Assembly (NCBI GenBank): GCA_007570945.1 | Contig: RKSH01000018.1 | Span: 1-5,510 of the forward strand | Direction of reading: 5' to 3' | Length of the DNA stretch: 5,510 nt | Origin: Gammaproteobacteria bacterium | GTDB lineage: Bacteria; Pseudomonadota; Gammaproteobacteria; Arenicellales; Spongiicolonaceae | In this document: piece after piece, positions 1 to 4,847 of the stretch | Numbering within the stretch: the stretch's first letter is position 1 | Layout of the letters: each line of letters starts with the position of its first letter | The notes under the pieces: model-generated | Database searches by the model: none | Told to the model about the DNA's origin: nothing | What the model saw: only the letters and a program-made list of their open reading frames with translations | Position numbers and translations under genes: made by a program

Positions 1-99
1 CGTAGTCCAGGCCGGTGGGGTGGCCGCTGGGGCCGTGACGCCACTGGGTTTGCACGGCGCAGAAGGCCATCACCGCGTCCCAGTTCTGCGCCAGCACCG
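1..99 (+). repeat. 99-bp direct repeat, left copy (within DUF1799 gene A)
   Basis: Positions 1-99 match 3331-3429 in the same orientation at 98 of 99 bases; the mismatch is A at 38 against G at 3368. Similarity stops abruptly after 99, while the left boundary lies beyond the window edge. The repeat is coding sequence of a duplicated phage tail gene, not a terminal repeat of an insertion element. Two near-identical copies 3.3 kb apart in direct orientation could support homologous recombination that deletes the segment between them. Confidence 0.95.
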
Positions 100-178
100 A
101 AATGCATTGCTGGCGGCGCATTTCCGCCGGCAGGTTGAGACCAAAGAAATCGCGGTTATGCACGCCGTCGTCCGACAT
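1..178 (-). CDS. DUF1799 (GpT-like) phage tail assembly protein, copy A, N-terminal part
   Basis: Reading leftward from an ATG at 176-178, the minus strand is open to the window edge (59 codons), so the C-terminus is missing. The segment VLAQNWDAVMAFCAVQTQWR followed by GPSGHPTGLDY is the signature of DUF1799, small proteins encoded just before the tape-measure gene in lambda/Mu-like phages and thought to act with the tail assembly chaperone. A GGAG (185-188 on the plus strand) lies 6 nt before the ATG, which supports this start. The codons from 99 leftward are almost identical to copy B at 3331-3429; the only difference is a synonymous Arg codon change. The first 26 residues (MSDDGVHNRDFF...) are not shared. 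Family membership is recognised from motifs; function is inferred. The product is probably part of a prophage remnant. Confidence 0.65.
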   Translation of the reverse strand, partial: MSDDGVHNRDFFGLNLPAEMRRQQCISVLAQNWDAVMAFCAVQTQWRHGPSGHPTGLDY

Positions 179-186
179 GCTACACT
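178..186 (+). promoter_or_regulatory. Putative extended -10 promoter upstream of the HAD fusion gene
   Basis: TGCTACACT has the TGn extension followed by TACACT (four of six matches to TATAAT). It would start transcription near 193 and give a 5' leader of about 120 nt for the gene at 314. No good -35 is seen. The same motif form, TGCTAnnnT, precedes the plus-strand genes at 2961 and 3744, which raises its plausibility. It overlaps the start codon and ribosome-binding site of the minus-strand DUF1799 gene, so it could be coincidental. Confidence 0.35.
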
Positions 187-313
187 CCAAACCATGTCGC
201 GCCCTTATTCCAAGCTGTTATCCGACCACCGCACAATGGAATCCGCCGGTGTCGATGTTGCACTGTGCTCTTTCATAGGCACTTGTTTCGGCGCCGTGGT
301 CGGAAGATAAACA

Positions 314-2605
314 ATGTCCACCAACATCTCGGTGTGCGTCTTCGATGCCTACGGCACGCTGTTTGATGTGCACGCGGCGGTGGCGCGCCATGCGCCGCGA
401 CTCGGCAAAAACGCCGGCGCGGTATCGGCGTTGTGGCATTCCAAACAACAGGAATACACTTGGCTGTGCAACCTGATGAACAGCCACCGCGATTTCATGC
501 AGGTAACCACCGAAGCGCTGGATTACGCTCTTGAAATGCATGGCATTGACGACGCTACCCTACGCGACAATTTGCTCGGCGCATACTTGGTTCTGGATTG
601 CTACGACGAAGTGCCGAGCGTGTTAGGCGCATTGAAAGATGCCGGCATGAAGATCGCAATTCTGTCCAACGCCACGCCGGACATACTGGAGTCGGCGATT
701 CGACACAGTGGCATTAACAGCTTGGTGGACGCGGTGTTATCCGCGGAAATTGTCGGGGTCTACAAACCCGACCCGCGGGCTTACCAACTGGCGGCGCGCC
801 GATTCGGTGTGGACGCGTCGGCGGTCAGTTTCCTGTCAGCCGACGCATGGGATGCCGCCGGCGCCAACGCTTTCGGTTATAAAGCGGCATGGTTGAACCG
901 CTCCGACCAAAAACCCGAGAGCATCCACTATGGGAGCGTCCGCTACGGTTTGAGCTCCATCAGAGATTTGCTATGGTGGGTTGGGCTGGATGCGCAGTGG
1001 AACACCCTCAATAGGCACCAACTGTTCACCTACGGCAAAATACTCGCTGAATGGAACGGTGATACTCCGGAATATGACGATGACGAGGAAGGGTTTCTAG
1101 ATGCGGTCTACGATGCCATCGCCGGCGGCGCCATCGATGCCATCGCGGAGCGGCTAACTGCGCCGGTTATCCAGGCAACCGCCGCCGACCCGGACCGCCT
1201 AATCGACCGCCTAGCCGAAATCTACGCCGCCATCGACACCAATGCGCTACAAGAATCTCTCGCGCGGCTGATGTTCATCGCCGAACTCGGCTGGGTGATA
1301 CCGGCTATTTCCGGCGCCGACATCGGTCATGCACTCAACCTGGCGCCGGCGGATGCGGTTGCTTTTTTCCGTCGCAAGGGTTTTCCCATAATGAAAGACT
1401 GGCGCGAGGTCTGGCAAGCGGCGACCGCCAGAGCCGTCTCCGCCGCCAACCAGGCGCGGCATGATTTTCTGGTCGATATACGCGAAATTATCGACCGCAA
1501 AATCGCTGAGGGGTTGACCGAGCACCAGACTGCCGGGGCGTTGGAGGATGAACTCGTCGAGGCCGGATGGCTGGGGCGGCAGACAATGGCCGATGTTCAT
1601 GGCGATGCTGTGCTGGAGCGACTCGGCACGGCATGGCGGGTGCGCGCCATTTTGCAGAACAGCATCCTCATCGAGTATGCCGCCGCGCATTATCGCCGAC
1701 AGACCGCGCGCGCCGACTCGTACCCATGGTGGCAATATATCGCCGATGCCGCTTGCCGGGGTCATCGCCCCCTACATGAGAAGATACTGCATCATGCCAA
1801 CCCGTTGTGGCGGACCATCTATCCGCCCAACGGCCCCAACTGCCGTTGCCGCGTCATTTGTCTCAACGACTACCAGTTCCGCAACCGCGACATGAATAAA
1901 CGCATCTATTCCACGAGCATCGAGCAGTTCGTGTGGAAAGACCGCAACCATGTCCAAGCGCGTTACGCCGAATCAGACGGTTTCATTCGACACATCTCGA
2001 TGGATCCGGTGTGGGCCTGTGTTCCCGGTCGGTCTAATATCACCGTTGCCGGGCGGCGACATGTTCAATCCGCCCGCATCGTCAAAAATCAGCCGGGCTG
2101 GAAAGCCTACAAGCGCCCGCGCCGTATTCGGGGAGTGGAAGATGGTCCGAAGCCGCTTGCCGCGGCCGTTACGGCCACGGTTGCCGATGCTGGCGCCGCG
2201 TTGCGCAGGGTCCTCGGCATCGCCGTCCGCGGCGCACGGGCAATCGACACGCTGCTGGACAGAGTCATTATCAGCGACAACATGCTGCAACACATCGCCG
2301 CAAGCGAGGATAAACTCCGCGTGCGCTACGCCAACCGCATTCTGCCGACGCTGCAAAACCCGGATGAAATCTGGATAGCCCAATACGACAACGACGAATT
2401 TCGCAAGCACTACATCAGAATTTGGAAAGACAACGCATTCCTTGTTGTTGTCGTCGACAGCGTTACCGAAACCGATGGACGCGCCTTACTTTTCTACAAC
2501 TTCATCCCGCAAAAACGGGGAATCGACAAAAAGCGCATCGGTGCGCTGTTCTATCCGTACCCGGAACATAAGGGGATGGGAAAGAGCGAGGGGCCGGCGG
2601 TCTGA
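314..2605 (+). CDS. Chimeric protein: HAD dehalogenase-like domain, DUF935 portal tail, Mu gpF-like head morphogenesis domain, PBECR2 nuclease domain
   Basis: This 763-residue ORF starts at an ATG with GGAAG 7 nt upstream; an in-frame TAA at 308-310 rules out an earlier start. Residues 1-222 are an almost complete type II haloacid dehalogenase of the HAD superfamily: nucleophile loop FDAYGTLFD (D11), LSN (118-119), YKPD (K151), Y157 and SADAWDAAGA (D180). The usual catalytic Arg is His42 and the usual Asn is Asp177. Residues about 262-327 resemble the C-terminal end of Mu gp29-type portal proteins (DUF935). Residues 336-563 are a MuF/SPP1 gp7-type minor head domain, with WREVWQ, GLTEHQ, AGWLGRQ and the CRGH...PPNGPNCRCRV signature (481-514). 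Residues 655-747 match the phage barnase-EndoU-colicin-RelE-like nuclease PBECR2 (RYANRILPTLQNPDEIW, YIRIW, KKRIGALFY). Portal and gpF are normally separate head genes, and a HAD module is not a usual partner. The frame stays open for 2.3 kb across all junctions. It may be a remnant created by recombination or an expressed hybrid; the sequence cannot decide. Confidence 0.85.
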   Translation: MSTNISVCVFDAYGTLFDVHAAVARHAPRLGKNAGAVSALWHSKQQEYTWLCNLMNSHRDFMQVTTEALDYALEMHGIDDATLRDNLLGAYLVLDCYDEVPSVLGALKDAGMKIAILSNATPDILESAIRHSGINSLVDAVLSAEIVGVYKPDPRAYQLAARRFGVDASAVSFLSADAWDAAGANAFGYKAAWLNRSDQKPESIHYGSVRYGLSSIRDLLWWVGLDAQWNTLNRHQLFTYGKILAEWNGDTPEYDDDEEGFLDAVYDAIAGGAIDAIAERLTAPVIQATAADPDRLIDRLAEIYAAIDTNALQESLARLMFIAELGWVIPAISGADIGHALNLAPADAVAFFRRKGFPIMKDWREVWQAATARAVSAANQARHDFLVDIREIIDRKIAEGLTEHQTAGALEDELVEAGWLGRQTMADVHGDAVLERLGTAWRVRAILQNSILIEYAAAHYRRQTARADSYPWWQYIADAACRGHRPLHEKILHHANPLWRTIYPPNGPNCRCRVICLNDYQFRNRDMNKRIYSTSIEQFVWKDRNHVQARYAESDGFIRHISMDPVWACVPGRSNITVAGRRHVQSARIVKNQPGWKAYKRPRRIRGVEDGPKPLAAAVTATVADAGAALRRVLGIAVRGARAIDTLLDRVIISDNMLQHIAASEDKLRVRYANRILPTLQNPDEIWIAQYDNDEFRKHYIRIWKDNAFLVVVVDSVTETDGRALLFYNFIPQKRGIDKKRIGALFYPYPEHKGMGKSEGPAV
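1097..1294 (+). pseudogene. C-terminal remnant of Mu gp29-like portal protein (DUF935), fused in frame
   Basis: Codons 262-327 of the chimeric ORF contain AIDAIAERLTAPVIQA, then LIDRLAEIYAAIDTNALQ and LARLMFIAELGW. This is the typical helical tail of Mu-like portal proteins of the DUF935 family. A complete family member is about 500 residues, so roughly the first 400 are missing, and the portal-forming core is not encoded here. The HAD module sits where that core should be. The usual stop codon before gpF is also absent, so translation continues into the MuF domain. The exact HAD/portal junction lies somewhere within codons 223-262. Confidence 0.6.
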
Positions 2606-2621
2606 GCACAAAGCGCGCCAA

Positions 2622-2660
2622 CGGGGAGCGCACGTGCGTCTGCGCGGTCACTGGTCCCCG
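2622..2660 (+). other. GC-rich stem-loop in the trailer of the chimeric gene
   Basis: CGGGGA (2622-2627) pairs perfectly with TCCCCG (2655-2660). Inside, GCGCA (2628-2632) can pair with TGCGC (2641-2645). An alternative inner structure is the perfect palindrome CGCACGTGCG (2629-2638). A second short hairpin follows: AGGTC, loop CTCC, GACCT (2674-2687). No T-tract follows either stem, so this is not a standard intrinsic terminator. It begins 17 nt after the stop codon and ends near the point where tape-measure similarity starts on the other strand. Its role is unknown. Confidence 0.35.
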
Positions 2661-2703
2661 CCCCTACCGGGCTAGGTCCTCCGACCTCCTCGCCATTACA
2701 ATA

Positions 2704-2946
2704 TAACCCACCCGCCGCGACTGGCGCAAGCGACCCAGCGAATCGATTTAATCCGCCGATGGAGAGGGAGTTTTTGATACAAGTCGTCAGACGCCGGGCG
2801 GTGTAGGCGTATTGCGCGTTCGCGCCGCCGGCCTTGCGCACGCCGGCGCCGAGTTTGTCCAGCCCGCGGCGGGCGACCTTGACCTCGCCGACGAAGCCCT
2901 TGCTGTCGGCGGTGAGGCGAATTCCCAATCTCAAATCACCGGCCAT
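2704..2946 (-). pseudogene. Phage tail tape-measure protein, N-terminal fragment
   Basis: The minus strand from the ATG at 2944-2946 encodes MAGDLRLGIRLTADSKGFVG, then EVKVARRGLDKLGAGVRKAG. This is the typical opening of tape-measure proteins in lambda/Mu-like tail cassettes. Recognisable sequence runs to about residue 80 (RFAGSLAPVAAGG). The frame then stays open to a stop at 2551-2553, but that part reads antisense across the end of the chimeric gene and looks unnatural. Intact tape-measure proteins are many hundreds of residues long because they set tail length, so this is a severely 3'-truncated gene. It lies downstream of DUF1799 copy B on the same strand, in normal phage order, with one plus-strand gene between them. 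A run of G upstream gives only a weak ribosome-binding site. Confidence 0.7.
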
Positions 2947-2954
2947 GCTACAAT
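2946..2954 (+). promoter_or_regulatory. Extended -10 promoter for the leaderless membrane gene
   Basis: TGCTACAAT has the TGn extension and a TACAAT hexamer, five of six matches to TATAAT. The ATG of the membrane-protein gene at 2961 lies 6 nt after the hexamer, so transcription would begin at or next to the start codon. No clear -35 is visible at the usual spacing; extended -10 promoters can do without one. The element overlaps the start codon of the minus-strand tape-measure fragment. Confidence 0.5.
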
Positions 2955-2960
2955 ACCCCC

Positions 2961-3236
2961 ATGTCCGCTGCTTTAATCATCATCGGCTTCGCGCTTTTGC
3001 TCGGCTTGATGACCATCGCCGACACAAAGGAAGACCGCGCGCTTGGATTCGCCATCGGCGCCGCCATCGGCGCGGGCGCGGCAGGCGGCGGCGTCTGGCT
3101 TTGGTCCTGGCTCGCCGCCGGCGGCTGGGTTTGGATTTTTCTGCTCATTCTCACTGTGCCTGTTTGGTTCTGGCTGGGCGCGGCGCTGCTGTGCCTGCTG
3201 ATGCACATCGCCGGCGCTGTCGCTCAGCGCTCCTGA
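2961..3236 (+). CDS. Small multi-spanning membrane protein, moron-like, unknown function
   Basis: The gene encodes 91 residues, nearly all hydrophobic. Segments likely to span the inner membrane are about 3-20 (ALIIIGFALLLGLMTIA), 29-50 (glycine/alanine-rich, ending VWLWSW), 53-68 and 70-87. The only strongly charged stretch is TKEDR after the first helix. Third codon positions are mostly G or C, as in neighbouring real genes, and no known enzymatic motif is visible. It lies on the plus strand between two minus-strand tail genes (DUF1799 and tape measure) and has its own promoter-like element. That is the classic arrangement of a phage moron, an independently transcribed cargo gene. No ribosome-binding site is seen, consistent with a leaderless mRNA. 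Its last 13 nt overlap the end of DUF1799 copy B tail-to-tail. I do not recognise the family; surface or superinfection-exclusion roles are only guesses from location. Confidence 0.6.
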   Translation: MSAALIIIGFALLLGLMTIADTKEDRALGFAIGAAIGAGAAGGGVWLWSWLAAGGWVWIFLLILTVPVWFWLGAALLCLLMHIAGAVAQRS

Positions 3237-3520
3237 ATCGCCTCCAGCACCTCGGCCTCCATGATTCGAAGGCCGGCGAAAACATCTTTCCACCTCAGCC
3301 CCAGGGCGGCCACCGCGGCGCGGCAGGCGGCGTAGTCCAGGCCGGTGGGGTGGCCGCTGGGGCCGTGGCGCCACTGGGTTTGCACGGCGCAGAAGGCCAT
3401 CACCGCGTCCCAGTTCTGCGCCAGCACCGGGCAATCGCGGCGCGCCAGGCGCGGCGGCAATCTTGGCCTTGGCGCCGTGAGGGTGGCGGGGCGGCGGCGC
3501 GGACGATGGTGCTTAGGCAT
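3224..3520 (-). CDS. DUF1799 (GpT-like) phage tail assembly protein, copy B, probably 5'-altered
   Basis: A 98-residue minus-strand ORF. Residues 32-98 are a full DUF1799 domain: VLAQNWDAVMAFCAVQTQWR, GPSGHPTGLDYAACRAAVAA, LGLRWKDVF and the closing GLRIMEAEVLEAIQER. Such proteins work with the tail assembly chaperone upstream of the tape-measure gene, and here the tape-measure fragment follows on the same strand. The first 31 residues are a low-complexity Arg/Pro-rich stretch (MPKHHRPRRRPATL...) unlike copy A. The two copies diverge abruptly at 3429, exactly where the conserved domain begins. No ribosome-binding site precedes the ATG at 3518-3520. It may therefore be a 5'-truncated copy fused to unrelated sequence, or in life be reached by frameshift from a chaperone ORF that is no longer present. 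The C-terminal half is the reliable part. Confidence 0.65.
   Translation of the reverse strand: MPKHHRPRRRPATLTAPRPRLPPRLARRDCPVLAQNWDAVMAFCAVQTQWRHGPSGHPTGLDYAACRAAVAALGLRWKDVFAGLRIMEAEVLEAIQER
3331..3429 (+). repeat. 99-bp direct repeat, right copy (within DUF1799 gene B)
   Basis: Matches positions 1-99 with a single mismatch, at 3368. The right boundary is sharp: CAGCACCG is shared and the next bases differ. To the left, copy B continues as the rest of the DUF1799 gene; the corresponding part of copy A is outside the window. Confidence 0.95.
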
Positions 3521-3704
3521 TGCCGGCGGGAGGGGCGGATATGGATTAAAGCCGTATTTTCCCGCTCATTTTTCGGCAATTAAACAGCGGTTTTTTCATC
3601 AATAATCCGCCGGAAAATTCCCATCTCAAACGACAATTCGGGCATTTTTCCATTCTCCAAAGCCCGCGCCGGCACTGCACGCGCCGCCGGGCGGGGGTTA
3701 TCCG

Positions 3705-3713
3705 TGCTATTCT
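3705..3713 (+). promoter_or_regulatory. Putative extended -10 promoter of perM
   Basis: TGCTATTCT combines a TGn extension with TATTCT (four of six matches to TATAAT). It would place the transcript start near 3720, giving a leader of about 24 nt before the perM ATG at 3744. No convincing -35 is present in the GC-rich sequence upstream. The motif has the same TGCTA beginning as the elements at 178 and 2946. Confidence 0.4.
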
Positions 3714-3743
3714 ATTCTTCCCAGCCACGACCTCCGCCATTCC

Positions 3744-4847
3744 ATGGAATTTCTTCTCAACTGGTTCAAGCGCAACTTTTCCAACCCGCAGGTGGTTTTT
3801 CTCGCGCTGATTCTGCTGGCGGCGTTTGCCTTTTTGATGTTCTTCGGCAACATGCTGGCGCCGGTGCTGGCCGGGGTGGTGATTGCGTACCTGCTGGAGG
3901 GCGTGGTGCGGTTTCTTGAGCGGCACAACCTGCCGCGCCTGTTCGGGGTGGTGATGGTGCTGCTGCTGTTTGTGCTGTTTGTGGTGCTGATTCTGTTCGG
4001 GCTGCTGCCGCTGCTGTCGCGGCAAATCGTGCAGTTCCTGCAGCAGGTGCCGGCTATGTTCGGCGCGGCGCAGCAGGTACTGCTGCAACTGCCGCAAAAA
4101 TACCCGGACTTCATTTCCGCCGACCAACTGCGCGACATCATCGTCGCCGTCAGCGGCGACCTGACGCGGCTGGGGCAGGAAATCGTTTCCATGTCGCTGT
4201 CGTCGGTGGTGGGACTCATCACTTTCGTGATCTACGTGGTGCTGCTGCCGATTCTGGTGTTCTTTTTTCTCAAGGACAAGGACGCCATCCTCGGCTGGTT
4301 TTCGGCGTTCTTTCCACGCGACTACCAACTGACCGAGCGGGTGTGGGGCGAGGTGCACCAGCAAATCAGCAACTACATCCGCGGCAAGTTCTGGGAAATT
4401 CTCATTGTCGGCGTGGCGTGCTTTGTGGTGTTCAGCCTGCTCGGAATGCAGTATCCGCTGCTGCTCGGCGTGCTCATCGGGCTGTCGGTGCTGATTCCGT
4501 ACGTGGGCGCGGCGATTGTGACGCTGCCGGTGATGATGGTGGCGTGGTTTCAGTGGGGATGGAGCCCGGAATTTTTCTATGTGATGGTCGCCTATCTAAT
4601 CATTCAGGCGCTGGACGGCTATGTGCTGGTGCCGCTGCTGTTTTCCGAGGTGGTGAACCTGCATCCGGTGGCGATTATCTTCGCGGTGCTGTTCTTCGGC
4701 GGGCTGTGGGGCGTGTGGGGCGTGTTCTTCGCCATCCCGCTGGCCACGTTGGTGCAGGCGGTGTTGCGCGCCTGGCCGCGGAGGCGGGAGGCGCCCAGGC
4801 GCCGCCGCCGGCGCCGGCGCAGTTTGGAGGCGGGCGGTGAACGGTGA
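3744..4847 (+). CDS. perM: PerM-type AI-2E family transporter, inner-membrane permease
   Basis: A 367-residue polytopic membrane protein of the AI-2E transporter family (PF01594, formerly UPF0118). Length and start (MEFLLNWFKRNFSNPQ) fit gammaproteobacterial PerM. Hydrophobic segments lie at about residues 17-38, 40-57, 66-91, a long stretch around 155-178, then several between 215 and 340. Family landmarks include APVLAGVVIAYLLEG (39-53), the FFFLKDKDAI turn, SVLIPYVGAAIVTLP, LDGYVLVPLLFSEVVNLHP (290-308) and FGGLWGVWGVFFAIPLATL (318-336). Some family members export autoinducer-2, others are Na+/H+ antiporters; the substrate here cannot be read from sequence. The C-terminus is odd: after W344 it carries two Arg clusters, the second of eight consecutive Arg (352-359). 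No clear ribosome-binding site precedes the ATG. It overlaps the downstream cfa start by 11 nt, suggesting co-transcription. Confidence 0.92.
   Translation: MEFLLNWFKRNFSNPQVVFLALILLAAFAFLMFFGNMLAPVLAGVVIAYLLEGVVRFLERHNLPRLFGVVMVLLLFVLFVVLILFGLLPLLSRQIVQFLQQVPAMFGAAQQVLLQLPQKYPDFISADQLRDIIVAVSGDLTRLGQEIVSMSLSSVVGLITFVIYVVLLPILVFFFLKDKDAILGWFSAFFPRDYQLTERVWGEVHQQISNYIRGKFWEILIVGVACFVVFSLLGMQYPLLLGVLIGLSVLIPYVGAAIVTLPVMMVAWFQWGWSPEFFYVMVAYLIIQALDGYVLVPLLFSEVVNLHPVAIIFAVLFFGGLWGVWGVFFAIPLATLVQAVLRAWPRRREAPRRRRRRRRSLEAGGER

Noticed and set aside
194..310. 38-codon plus-strand ORF (MSRPYSKLLSDHRT...) just downstream of the TGCTACACT element, ending 3 nt before the HAD start
   Set aside because: It could be a leaderless leader peptide, but it has no recognisable homology, no ribosome-binding site and ordinary composition. 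Kept as 5' leader of the chimeric gene.
1..3429. Composite transposon or insertion-sequence boundaries formed by the 99-bp direct repeats
   Set aside because: The repeats are internal coding sequence of a phage gene, with no transposase, terminal inverted repeats or target-site duplication visible.
3572..3600. T-run (GCGGTTTTTTC) in the gap before perM as an intrinsic terminator
   Set aside because: There is no adequate GC-rich stem immediately before the T-run on either strand.
3546..3653. 35-codon minus-strand ORF beginning MEKCPNCRLRW in the AT-rich gap before perM, with a CxxC pair
   Set aside because: The GGAG upstream is only 1 nt from the ATG, too close to work, and a single CxxC in 35 residues is weak. 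No family is recognised, so the AT-rich gap is treated as intergenic.
3546..4364. Long minus-strand ORF antisense to perM, rich in His and Gln
   Set aside because: The His/Gln/Arg-rich composition is what antisense of Leu/Val-rich membrane-protein codons produces; perM on the plus strand has clear family motifs.
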